DNA of 64,000 nt from Ancistrus triradiatus. Lineage: Eukaryota > Chordata > Actinopteri > Siluriformes > Loricariidae. Of this stretch, positions 47,700-58,875 are shown piece by piece. How positions within the stretch are numbered: the first letter of the stretch is position 1; every line of letters begins with the position of its first letter. The translations under genes and the position numbers were made by a program. The DNA is taken from positions 124,001 to 188,000 of the forward strand of contig JAJAGP010000857.1 in NCBI GenBank assembly GCA_025084515.1. The letters are read 5' to 3'. The notes beneath the pieces are model-generated. The model made no database searches, was not told the DNA's origin, and worked only from the letters and a program-made list of their open reading frames with translations.

Positions 47700-48529
47700 G
47701 CAGACAATGTCATGCTCTTTTGCAAATGTATATTTTCCTGAAATTTAAATAGTGTATTACATAAGAACGTTGTAAAAACGTTTTAGAAAAAAAATATCTA
47801 AGATCATGTGAAATCGGCGCAAGAATACTGATGACCTCAGTTCATGTGACAAAGATGTCATCCAGTGAGTATTGCTTTCCCATTCTTATGTAATGAACAC
47901 TGCCACCTAGCGGCCTGTTACATGTAATGCAATCTAAATTATGTACACTAACTATAAACTGTACTGTATTTCTATGCATGGTGTAATTCATGTAACGTCA
48001 GGGATCTATAGGCAGGGGCGCCGTATGGGGGTTAGGACGATTCTAAGGGCCGTTAATGACAGGAGTACTAAAAATGTATTAGAACTTTTTTTTAAACTAT
48101 TAAACTTTCATAATTTATGGAAGATTTCAAACATTACAACGTTTTTGTTTATTTTTGTTATTTGGAAAAAAAATGGCCATACAGAGTCTCTGCATTGCCC
48201 TCCCGCCATTTACACGAAATGGTTCAGACCGCTCTTTAAACAGGTGTGAATGTGGCAAATGAAATGCTGTTACAATTAGATCACGTGTACTATTCCACTG
48301 TAAAGGTGATTTGTCACTTATTTTGTTTTGTCCAATAAGAAGTTGCAAGTTTGTATGTATTACAATTATTTGTGTGAATTGAGTGTTTACATTTCACTCC
48401 TCTTTTGGCCAACATTTAATCAATGCAGGCAAAGTTTTTAACATATAATATGGGTAAAGACAGTCAATCAAGTGTTGCAATCAAGACCGCTACACCAGAT
48501 TATCATTCAAGAAGACAAAAAGGAGAAAA
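47700..48529. other. Intergenic sequence
   Basis: 47695-47722 repeats the tacagcagacaa...gctctt motif seen at 47316-47340. Otherwise nothing was recognised. Confidence 0.35.
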
Positions 48530-48722
48530 TTACATTTACAGCATTTAGCAGACGCCCTTATCCAGAGCGACTTACAATTGATACAGTCTTACAATCCAAG
48601 CAGTTGTGGGTTAAGGGTCTTGCTCAAGGACCCAACAGTGGCAGCTTGGCTGAGGTGGGATTTGAATCCTGGACCTTCTGGTCCAGAGTCTAGTACCTTA
48701 ACCACTAGGCTACCACAGTCCC
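48530..48722 (-). repeat. tRNA-derived SINE, best-preserved copy
   Basis: Minus strand order: gggactgtggtagcctagtg (A box), aggattcaaatcccacctca (B box), ccaacagtggcagctt body in reverse, cttggattgtaagactgtat, and the tail gctctggataagggcgtctg ending in tgtaaatgtaa. This copy serves as the reference for the others. Confidence 0.9.
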
Positions 48723-51700
48723 AATGGAAAATAATTAATTGGTAATTCACTTTACGTTCATTATCATTCATTATACATGATATGTGTATTGTATATTGTT
48801 ATATTCTGTACAATATGACATTAAGTAATATATAGCCTAACATTATTATTAATTATTATACTGTTATATTATAGTCTTAGTCAAACTAAAGCAATATAAC
48901 TTTTGGAAGCAAATTAAGGTGATGATTCTGTTTCCCTTCTTCTCTCAAACTTAATCATAAGTTACCAGATAAAGTCAACTGATTATAGCAACAGCATCCA
49001 TTCTATCCATTTGTATTATTAAATGTAAAAACATAATAATGACATTTCAATCTGTCCTTAAACAAAAAGTATTCTAAACTACACTAAGTAAAGAAGTGTT
49101 AATGTCAGACTATTCAAAAAAAAAAAGTGCTCATTGACTAGATACTGAACGAGAAGAGGTAACTTGTTTTTCACTTTCGCTAATCTTAGCTAACATAATT
49201 AACATGACCTCGGACAGATGCCTTAGACTCAGCTGGTCTCAACGACATTTTCCAAGAGTCCACCTTAACCAGAGCCAGAGATAAGATCGAGTCCAAATGA
49301 GGTCGAGACCAAGACAAGACCGAGACTGCTTGTTTATGGTTTCGAGACTGAGACCAGACTCGAGTATTACAACACTAATAAGGGCTGTTGTGATATTGGA
49401 AGTCTTAGTTGCATAGTTTTGATGTGTCATGTAAAATTCACCTGCTTAGATCAATCATACATTAAAATGAAATAACTCTGTCAACACAAAATCATATCAA
49501 AATCAAAAATCAAAAGTCAAATCAATATGTTTATTTATGGCTCAACAAACCACATGCAACAAAGCAATATTATAATGTAGCTTTTTGCTTTAACTCTAAC
49601 TTCAATTCCCATCACCTCTACACCATTATCTTTTATTTTCTGAGAATGTATGTCCTTTCCACTCCTAGTATATCCAATTTGTTGACCCAATTAAAAAAAA
49701 TTATTTTGTTAGGTTTCCTACAGCTTTCCAGTCATCCTCACATCATGTTACCATTATTTCAAAATAAGAGGTCCATGAGAGATCATTAATGTCTGGTATA
49801 CCATTGTCTTACATTGATCATAATAGTCTTAAAAATATATTAAAATATAAATCATATGAAGAGTGACATCTAGCGACATCTGGAAGGTGGTTGGTTAATT
49901 TGATTGACAGTTTAATATCGTTAATATCTTCTTTAAAAAAAAAAAACACATCACAACTGATTATAATATAAATGATTCCATGGGTCTTCTCACTTTTAAT
50001 GATTTCTGCCACACCACCTGATCGAGTTGTTACATTTGTAACTGAATATATCAGTTAATTGAACTAGGCAGCTAGGTTAATCTATTAAGAAGAAGACTGA
50101 TGTAAACCTGTTCTTATTAGCTACTGAAAAGCACTGCAGGCGGTATATCATGTAATTGGTGTCTCAAAATGGAGGAAACACCCCTTTAAAATGAAGACAG
50201 TTTGGCGGACAGTTATCCAATATTAGACACAAGCTGTGGGGAAACGGGGAAACCTGTTAGGCCATATTACCAACATGACGGCCATCTTGAATGTTGCCTT
50301 CTTGAATTCAGCTTCAGTTTTTCAAATGGGAAGGTGACTATGTGACACATCAAACTGGTAGAGAATTTCACCAGACAAATTATAGTGTGCTTCATATTCA
50401 TATACCTTTATTTGTTCTCATGTTCAAACAGTGATTTTTCCTCTATACAGGTGATAGGATGGATGGTGATATCCCAAGCCGAATGTCTTGAGACTTCCAC
50501 CATGCAAACAAGTAGATGAAAGTTAGATTTGACAACATGTCAGTTAAGCACTAGAAAACCTGAAAGCTTCATTTCCTGCACATATCTCTGAGCTGTTAGT
50601 GTCCCTCACATCACTGCTATGGGTTGTTGTATGCACTGGCTACCCAGATCACCACACCAGCAGCAGGGGCAGTGTGTCGCTTCACAACAAAGGCAGGACT
50701 TAAGCACTCACCATGAAGACTCCATACTTGAACCCGACTGTCATTGGATCTGAAACAGAACCCGAATTAATTGCTAAAGATGATATGGCTCCAGTTGTTA
50801 GCAGTCCAGGTTTCTCATTCATGACACCACTGCAAATGAAGGCAACAGAAGCTGGCTGTCAATGGCAGATCACGTAATGTTGCTGTCACAACAAATTTCC
50901 GACTGCTAAGCACCTGGAAATGGTCCAGGCAGAGAGAGGGTGTGTAGTGAAGTTGCCACTTGTGTTTGGATGGAGGACAACAAAACTGTGGGAGCTGCTT
51001 GTGCTTGTCAGCGGATTAAACAATACCCTCTACGGGTGGTCTGTCTGGGCCAGCCGGAAGAGCTTGTTTGTGGTGTGTGCGTGCCCTCACGGAATTGAAT
51101 CTCAACGCCTCCTAACAGGTAGGTCAGAACAGCCTAGATGGTGGGAAATTCATTGAAAAAAACGTCCTGCTTCTCTAAGTCTGTCAACTAGGGAAAATGT
51201 CTTTGAGTGTGTCGTAGTGGCATGTCTAGCAATCAACGATCTCTCACCAAGAATATATTAATTATAATAAAATTATAATTATATATTTATAGTATATGTG
51301 ATTATATATATACAATATATTATTTCGATTTTTGTGGATAGGTAGTTCTGGAGTTATGGAGGAAGTACAGAGTAAGAATTTACTTGTGTTCTCTGTGCAT
51401 ATGACAGTAAAACTCTTGAATATTTTTGAATATTATTTTCAACAAATTATGTCTTTTTTCTGCTTTATTGCTGTAGTTGTGCGTCTTTATATTACGTTCA
51501 AATATCTTCATCGTGAAATATATAAATAAAGGAGGCTAGGGTAGAAGAGGAAAATGGCCTTTAGAGGGCACTGTATTCCAGAGGCTTGGTGTGTGGCTGA
51601 GGTCGACTGCAGCACATGGTTCTCACTAGAGTTGATGCTAAGAATGTGCTGATTAGTCTCCTAAAAGTCACATGCTATTTGGCACATGATGAATTATACG

Positions 51701-51900
51701 TATAATAATAAAATCAACTAAAATTACTTTAGCTCAAGGGTTACTCCAGCGATTTTTTTCAACAAAATCTTTTTCTGTAGAATATTTGTGATTACCACAG
51801 TCAAGAATGTTCCTGTACTGAAATAAATTGAAATGGAGCTGTATATATGAAGGTTTATTAAACTTGTAAGCACCAGAGGAATAGACTTAGTGGCCCAATC
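48723..51900. other. Intergenic AT-rich stretch
   Basis: No gene, RNA or clear element was recognised on either strand. Short AT microsatellite-like runs occur around 51265-51320. The open frames here are short and without family features. Confidence 0.35.
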
Positions 51901-51904
51901 ATAA

Positions 51905-51995
51905 TTTTCCAAAGCAGCACCTGTGACTCAAGGTGGTAAGAGCAGCTGCTGCAAACATCAGTTCCTGAGGTCTTGGGTTAAAGCCGTGTAAATTT
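51905..51995 (+). repeat. tRNA-like SINE fragment
   Basis: acctgtgactcaaggtggta head and aggtcttgggttaaagccg B-box-like segment, related to 12245-12345. Confidence 0.4.
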
Positions 51996-52564
51996 CAGGA
52001 TAGGCAGGAGTAAACAATATGAATACAGAAAAAAAGACTGAATAAGTTCCAGTAAGAAGTATCCGGTATACTATATGTAAGTTAAACTAAAGTAGACCAT
52101 GTACTACATTATGGTATATGATTTCATCATAATGCGTTACTAAAAAAGCTGTATTGCATAACTGTAAACACATATGTAGTGAACCACAATAACTTGTAGA
52201 AAGGTAAATAAGCAGGGCATGATGGGAGCCTCCAAGAACCCCAAGCCCACTCACACACAGGACAGTGGGCTGCCAGTGCTACAGAAGTGTATATAAAGAA
52301 TTAACACGGAACCACCTAAATGATTACTAAATACTTTAGCATTTATTAATTAACATTTTAACACATACAGAAATAATACGTGCATGCCGTTTAATGCAGA
52401 GGACATTTATATTGTGTATATTTACTGTACCATTCCACCTGGCAATTAATGAATTATTAATAGATGTATATAAAATGTCTGCACAATTGATTTTACATTG
52501 TTGCATTCAGATTATGTATTTATCTTGTAGATTTATATCCATTCTTTCATTTTCTTATCCGCTT

Positions 52565-52639
52565 CATCCTTGGTCGGTTGCAGAATGTTGTCTAGCCGGC
52601 GACACAGGCTAGACAACATTCTGCAACCGACCAAGGATG
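52565..52639. repeat. Perfect 33-bp inverted repeat, 9-nt loop
   Basis: Left arm 52565-52597 (catccttggtcggttgcaga...), right arm 52607-52639 its exact complement, loop ggcgacaca. It lies within a dispersed repeat (ttcttatccgcttcatcctt on the left, gcaaggcaggaacaatctca on the right). Confidence 0.97.
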
Positions 52640-52770
52640 CAAGGCAGGAACAATCTCAGACAGAGAATTAATCAATTGTAGGGTGCACACACTCATACAC
52701 ACTCACATGCTAAGGGCACTTTTTAGAAACACCAATTAACCTAATATGCATATCTTTGGGCTGTGGGAGA
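52640..52770 (-). repeat. tRNA-headed dispersed repeat, 3' fragment
   Basis: gtgcacacactcatacacac, caattaacctaatatgcata and ctttgggctgtgggag match the reverse body of 36586-36710. Confidence 0.55.
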
Positions 52771-52777
52771 AAAATTC

Positions 52778-52950
52778 ACATTTACAGCATTTAGCTTATC
52801 CAGAGAGACTTACAATTGATACAATCTTACAATCCAAGCTATTGTGGGGTTAAGGGACCCAACAGTGGCAAGTTGGCAGAGGTGGGATTTGAACCCTGGA
52901 CCTTCTGGTCCATAGTCCAGTACCTTAACCACTAGGCCACCAAACTCCAC
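52778..52950 (-). repeat. tRNA-derived SINE
   Basis: Reverse orientation: cacatttacagcatttagct tail, ttacaatccaagctattgtg, gggatttgaaccctgg B box, ttaaccactaggccacca head. Confidence 0.8.
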
Positions 52951-53559
52951 ACAGAAAGGATCCAGGTTGCTCAACCTGGAATCTGAAGATTTATTAAGCT
53001 ATTCATATGAATATATAATTCATACAGCTATTTTAAATGTTTAATACAGAATCACCTACGTTTTAGGATGTTAACCTTTTAGTTCTTGCCTATTTTTAAA
53101 TAACCACATTTTAAGGAATGTGTAATGTATTCATAATTAGAGCATTAGATGCTTATTTAGGGATTTTATGTATTGTTTGAACGGGCAAAGGCCAGGGTTA
53201 CCAGATAGCTTGATTAAAAGTTGATTCAGTTTAATTAATTTTAGGTAACGTAATGTTAAGCTTTTAGATATTTTCTTGTTTTAAAGAAAAAACATAATGT
53301 ATTAGAAGGTGTATGGTATTATAAAAGTATAACCATTGATTTTGAGTAGCAATGGCTCAGTAATAGACTTTTCAAATGCGTTTATTGTACTTTTACAGAA
53401 TTTCAATCATCCTAAACACAAAATTCATGTAAAAAGCATTTGATTTTTGCATTGTACCATTCGGCTTGTAAAAGACTAATATAATTAACGTTATTAATAT
53501 GAATAATTAGCACTAAAGACTAATGCATCAGTGGTGGGATAAATCTCAGAAAAGGCATG

Positions 53560-53665
53560 GCTTGGGCGCACGGTTCATGCTTTTAACCAATCACAGACGG
53601 TTTTAAGACGTCGGCGCCAGGTGGTATCCAATCAGCGAGAAGGTAGGCGGGGAATAGTCGCTCGC
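53560..53665 (+). promoter_or_regulatory. CpG-rich CCAAT/GC-box promoter of an unidentified gene
   Basis: CCAATCA at 53587-53593 and again at 53628-53634, a GACGTC palindrome near 53607, and GGCGGGG at 53646-53652, in a locally CpG-rich stretch within AT-rich DNA. No TATA box. This is a typical TATA-less housekeeping promoter. Orientation is inferred from the donor site downstream at 54042. Confidence 0.6.
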
Positions 53666-54041
53666 AGTTTCGGTGGTGTGAAAGCCCCGGCAGGAGGAAG
53701 TGCATAGTACGGTTTGCTGTTTTGATGGCCGCTTATTTGACGCGAATCTCTCCCAATAGAGTTACATAACGGCAGACATCTGCAGAGAGGGTGTGGAAGC
53801 TCTCGCTGTGTTTGGAGACCTGTCTAAATTCGGTCTTATAGTAGAAGTGGAGTGTGCAGAGTGTGTATCCAGAGCGGCGTGGGTTAAGGTGGGCCTTGCC
53901 CGGATATCTGCCAAGCCAACCTAGAAGCATCAGAGGAGATCCTTGTGCCACATCCACCACACAGCATTTAAACTAGAGATTTAAATTCGTCTTTGCAATC
54001 GCATCAAGTCTCCTGGACCTCACCAACTCTTAAGCAAATGG
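53666..54041 (+). CDS. First exon of an unidentified gene (5' UTR plus ATGG)
   Basis: The exon would start after the promoter and end aagcaaATGG|gtaagtg: an ATG in good context (54038-54040) with one further base before a consensus donor at 54042. Almost all of the exon is 5' UTR. It has an upstream short frame starting 53724 (MAAYLTRISPNRVT, then stop), which could act as a uORF. The gene's identity cannot be told from one codon. It diverges from slc1a1. In human the divergent neighbour of SLC1A1 is GLIS3, but nothing here shows that. Confidence 0.45.
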
Positions 54042-54560
54042 GTAAGTGTTGCGTTTTTACGATATTTAGATGCCATTGAATCAAAAATTAATTATGGCTA
54101 CTAGATTGCCAGCACTTGTTCAATAGCTCGTTATTTCTATAAATTGCCCCGCCATTTACCCCGCTTGGAGTGAGTGTTAGTGTTACTGTGGCAGTTAGAG
54201 CATCAAGGGAAGATGGGGGAGCAAACATGAAGCCTGCAGATCTAGCAGACAAGCTGCGTCTCAAACTGCATACTGTCCTCATAAACAGTACGTACAGACG
54301 GTATAGTGACTACTAATACTTAGTACGGTATTACGGTTTGAGTCTCACTATAACGATAAATAAATCAGCTACTTTGCGCAGATATAATATTAAAATAATC
54401 AGTTGCTTATGTAAAACCAGAAGACAGCTGTGGTTTTGGTCCGTAGTGTTATAAAATCTTGTTGCTGATGCTGTTGGGAGATCAGTGATGAGTGACCCTG
54501 CATCCCAGCAGCAAGTGTAGTTGTATATCAGTGTTGATGGACCCTTGCCTTTGCTTCTTT

Positions 54561-54700
54561 ATTTACCTCTACAGTATTTAGCAGACACCCTCTATCCAGA
54601 GTGGCTTACAATTGTTCTGCATGGTTGACATTTAAGGGCCTCAAGGGGCCAAAAGTGGCAGGATATGAACTTGCGTCCTTCCTAGTAGTTCAGAGTGTTG
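54561..54700 (-). repeat. Decayed SINE
   Basis: tatttagcagacaccctcta tail, tccagagtggcttacaattg, aagtggcaggatatgaactt. Confidence 0.6.
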
Positions 54701-54859
54701 AACTAATGTATTCTGGAGTCTTTAATTTACCACTGTGTGCCTACGAAAGGATGGTATATTTACGTTACCAAAATGTATCATGTGCCATAGCTTTTGATTT
54801 GCCTAGCTTCTGCTAATAAAGTATCAACAAATAAGTTCAAACCCACCTTCCAAATTCTG

Positions 54860-54962
54860 CTCAATTGAGAGTTAAGGGCCCAACAGTGGCAGCTTGTATT
54901 GTTGAGATCTGAACCCTGGACCATCTGATCAACTGTCCAGTCCTTTAATCACTGATCCACTG
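54860..54962 (-). repeat. SINE head fragment
   Basis: gttaagggcccaacagtggc, agatctgaaccctggaccat, tcctttaatcactgatccac. Confidence 0.6.
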
Positions 54963-56409
54963 AATTGGCTCAGCACCGATGCTGGACGTATTAAACGAAT
55001 TGGATATTGGCCAGTCGATACAGTATCTTGCTCTTCACATTATTCCAGTATGTGATAAACATCAAAAACTCTCTCTGCTTGTATTAACAGAACTGAAAGC
55101 TGACACATTTAGGGGTGTGTGATATGTGTCATTCACGATCATATCTTAATTGTTGGTTTAACGATGTGCGAGCTGATGAAAAAACTGACTTCATGTGTTC
55201 ACTGTGTCATGTACCGAGTCAGGACAGACTACTGCTCATGCACATCGAGTGCATGCAACATGCTAGCACCACAAATCAAGCTAGTGTTCTACCTATAAAC
55301 AAATGACTGAAGTTAAAAATGAGTGAACAAACTGCACCTGGGACAAAATACACACACCTCCAGCCTCACAGTCTATGTTGTTAGGTTTACTTGCTAGACG
55401 TGGCTCACTTTGAAAAGACGGATGTGGCTCAAAAACTAACATCTGCGACCCATTGGTTGCTGTTAGAAACAACTCAACAACTAACGTGCAGAATATGAAG
55501 ATTATGACAAACTTTGGGAGTCAGCTGTTCCTGACAGACCTTAACCAGCCAAGGTACCAGCACAACAACACACTAAGCAAACCTGAGTCATTCAGCAGAA
55601 ATGTCTTAAAACAAGAAAAGCAACTGATTCCAAGGCATAACAAATGCTGTCACAAATGCCGATACGTTGCCAATTCAGGTGTTTGAGAGAGATGGGTTCA
55701 AACAACATTTGAATATTTTAGTCCCAAGGTCTACACTGCCAAAGTATCGTCTAATTATGGTTACAGATGAAATCCAAGAAAATATCAAGATAGCATTTAC
55801 TGCCAATGTCACACACCCCTAATCCCATTATAGGCAAACAGCTTTGTTTAAGGAAATTGTGCAGTCTGCTACAGTTGCTTTGCTATGCTGTAGTGTGTCA
55901 GAGTAAAAGCCCCATGCAGGGATTGTATCAGCTGTGATAGCAAAATTCTGTTTTTTGTTTTTCCATTATTATCAGTTTCATGTAGGTAAAGTAGTTGTAG
56001 TTATATTAGTGTTGTGGTTAAATATGAAATGAATAATAAGGGTCCCTCACTTAAAAAAAAAAATCCTCAATTTAAATAACATAAAAATAAAGCACTGTTA
56101 TTGGATCTGAGTTCAGGTGTCGGATTGATGCTTTTCTATCTCTATCCTGCTGTCTAAGATGCCAAACTGAGAGCCAATCTGAAAACACAATCTGAGAGAT
56201 GAAATTCCATGCTGGCATAGCTGGCATTCTGGATGGCATCTTGCCTCTACCTACATCGGCCACCGTCCTAACCTTTAGGTAAAGTGCTAAAGGAAACATA
56301 CTGTTAGACACCAGCGGTCATTTTGATCTTTTTATTTATGCACACTTACAGCAGGAAACATTTGACAGGCAGCAGTCTGAACAGAGGAATGCACTTGGTA
56401 GAGAGGTAA

Positions 56410-56620
56410 AGGTATGGCACGGTGGCTGGGTATCACCGTCGCCTCACAGCAAGAAGGTCCTGGGTCCAATCCCAGGTGGAGTTCTTTCTGTGTGCAGTCT
56501 GCATGTCCTCCCCGTGTCTGTGTGGGTTTTCTCTAGGTACCCTGGCTTCCTCTCTCAGTCCAAAGACATGGGTTAGGTTAATTGATTATGCTAAATTGGC
56601 CCGATCTGAGTGTGTTTATA
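56410..56620 (+). repeat. tRNA-headed dispersed repeat, reference copy
   Basis: gcacggtggctgggtatcac, cgtcgcctcacagcaagaag, gtcctgggtccaatcccagg (B-box-like), then gtgtgcagtctgcatgtcct and ccaaagacatgggttaggtt. Longest copy of this family in the window. Confidence 0.75.
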
Positions 56621-56914
56621 AATAAAAAAGTAGCTTTGATGTAATTTTGATTGTTGAAGTAACCTCGTGTCTGTCATTGAATGGCCATTGATGCTGGAGT
56701 GACATTAAATAAACAAGAGAGGTGAAGACCTGCCCATTACACTGATAAATGGGATAAAAATCCACTATAATGCTGACATAATTAAAAGTAGTTGGAGTTT
56801 TGAAGATGCTGGAAGATACTTTCTCTAAGAATGAATGGAAATGGGGACTCCTCCTTTCTGAATATTCATTATATGAACCAATTTTTTAGGGTGGATCCCC
56901 TTCTAGCCAATGTG

Positions 56915-57124
56915 AGCCCAAGGAGGTTGGGTCCCTTTTTGAGTCTTGGTCCTCCTAAGGTTTCTTCCTGTAACTCAGGGAGTTTTTCCTTGCCACTGTC
57001 GCCCTAGGCTTGCTCAATTTGGGATTGGACGTAGTTATTAGGAGATAATCTAAACTTGTAAAGTTGCTTTGAGACAATGCTCCATTGTAAAAAGCGTTAT
57101 ATAAATAAATCTGACTTGACTTGA
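56915..57124 (-). repeat. Dispersed repeat, family 'tcaagtcag-tttatatagcgc', copy 3
   Basis: gcccaaggaggttgggtccc to taaatctgacttgacttga, reverse of 5718-5917. Confidence 0.85.
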
Positions 57125-58170
57125 GTAGAATGGAAGGCAGTAGAATCTATGCACCGTCTTCCAAAACAGTCTCTAAAGTGATGGCACATCAGATTAGGCA
57201 CAAATATATACATCTCACACTTGTGAATAAAAAGACATTAACACAGCCTTTGTAGAGGGCAAACGTAAATAAAGCATATTAAATTACAGTTCTTCTCATT
57301 TATTTCTGAGTCCTTACTACGCTACTACATCCTCTGGGAAGCCCAGAAAGACAAATTGAGTGTGTATTTTATGAGCAGTTTTAAAATGTATGCACAAAAA
57401 TGTCATGATTAAATTTGTTCCCTGCAAGTGTTGGGTTTTGTTGGATTTAGGAACTCATTAAGCTTAATTAAACTTCATTTAACCATGGCTGCCTGAACTT
57501 TTGCATGCAATTGTAAATAAGTTTCAGATGCCTGTTAATGTCACCCTGATTATATCTGCCTTTCTTGCATGTTTGCTATGAAATGCACAGTCAGGTACTT
57601 TTTTAAACACTGGCTTTGTTTCACTCCATCTTTCTCTTCTGTTCACTCTTACTCATTCTCTCTGCATACACCATCTGGGCAGCCTTGCTGATCTTTACAG
57701 GATGGCTTTATTTTGATTTTCTCTAGGTGTGATGCTTTGTTGGCTTAAAATCATTGTGATTGTTAAACTTGGCAGAGGATTACAGGTGACCTTCTACTGC
57801 CTGTCACTTGTAGTTTAGAATTAGGCAAATAACTCTTGGGTATAAACGTTGTCTTGTTTACTGGGTCATATGAGGCCAGTAAAGATGTGCTACGTGCATG
57901 AATTGTGAATTCCTGTTCTAGAAATGATGGGGTCTGTTCCGGCGTTATGGACAGGTGCACTGAAGATGTTTTAATTAAGGGGCTGCCTGCTGATTGAAAA
58001 GGGACACACAGCCTAAACACTAACTGTGTGAGGGCATTAACTTCAGCTTATTACATTTCCTGAATAAACAAACATGCCACAGTGGCAGTGTTATCAGTAA
58101 GCTTGTGTCTTACCTGCTTATGGGAATTACAGCACGCTAAATGTGACTTTCTTTGCATTCAAGGTTGTAG
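57125..58170. other. Intronic or intergenic sequence
   Basis: Nothing recognised; AT-rich, no exon seen on either strand. Confidence 0.35.
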
Positions 58171-58178
58171 CTGATGAA

Positions 58179-58782
58179 GGCCGTTTCACACAGAGTCCAT
58201 TTTTTATGGACCAAAAAAATGCATATCGAGTTTTGAAACAGAACGCCGTCCGAAACTGACGGACTGCAACGCTGCGTAAAAGTTTTAATCGGAGCCTGTT
58301 CAAATTTCTGCGTTGTTTGGATGCGTTAAAGTCAGGCTGACCAATCAGAGCTTTGTTGTCACGGTTGCAACCCAAACAAATGAGTGTCAAGATGGCAGAG
58401 CACAAGAGCTTATATGACAAACACGCTGACTATAAAAATATGCATATTAAAGAAAATATCTGGCAGAATATAACTGAAAGGCTGGTGAATGGTGACAGTG
58501 AGTACCACACAGTGACTTTATGCAACTGTTATCGTGTTAAAGTGCATTTTAGTCTGTTCATGCGCACAATGTTTAGCGTTGTGCTTAAAAGACCATTTCA
58601 TCATCACTACTGCTGCTGCTCTAGGAATCAATTTTTTTCCTCTTCAGTCGCCTTCCTGCATTTTCAGAGAGTTTAGACATAAAAACCTAATCGGACCTGG
58701 TGTGAAGGTACCACTCTGTTAAAAATTGCACCCGTTTTTTTTTTTTACATCTGTTAAAATCAGACTCGGTGTGAAAAGTCGC
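58179..58782 (+). mobile_element. PIF/Harbinger-like element with a MADF-type exon
   Basis: Inverted ends ggccgtttcacacagagtcc (58179) and gactcggtgtgaaaagtcgc (ending 58782). Inside, 58380-58497 reads MSVKMAEHKSLYDKHADYKN followed by MHIKENIWQNITERLVNG, then a possible donor (ACA|GTGAGT). This is the start of a MADF/Myb-SANT-like DNA-binding domain of the type carried by PIF/Harbinger elements. The DDE transposase is absent. Confidence 0.7.
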
Positions 58783-58875
58783 TTAGCTAGAGGCGTTAGC
58801 GGACATGTCCTTGATCAGTCAATCGATTGTTGAATTAATATAGTTTCTCAACAAATATTTACCTAATTAATAAAT

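Larger units (their letters stand above)
54042..56405 (+). other. Probable intron 1 of the unidentified gene, first part
   Basis: No second exon was recognised. It contains two decayed SINEs (54561-54700 and 54860-54962). Confidence 0.35.

Noticed and set aside
48530..48722. tRNA gene suggested by A and B boxes
   Set aside because: The tRNA-like head is joined to a long body and LINE-type tail and recurs about ten times in the window; it is a SINE.
54601..54816. 71-residue open frame
   Set aside because: It starts inside a decayed SINE and shows no protein-family features.
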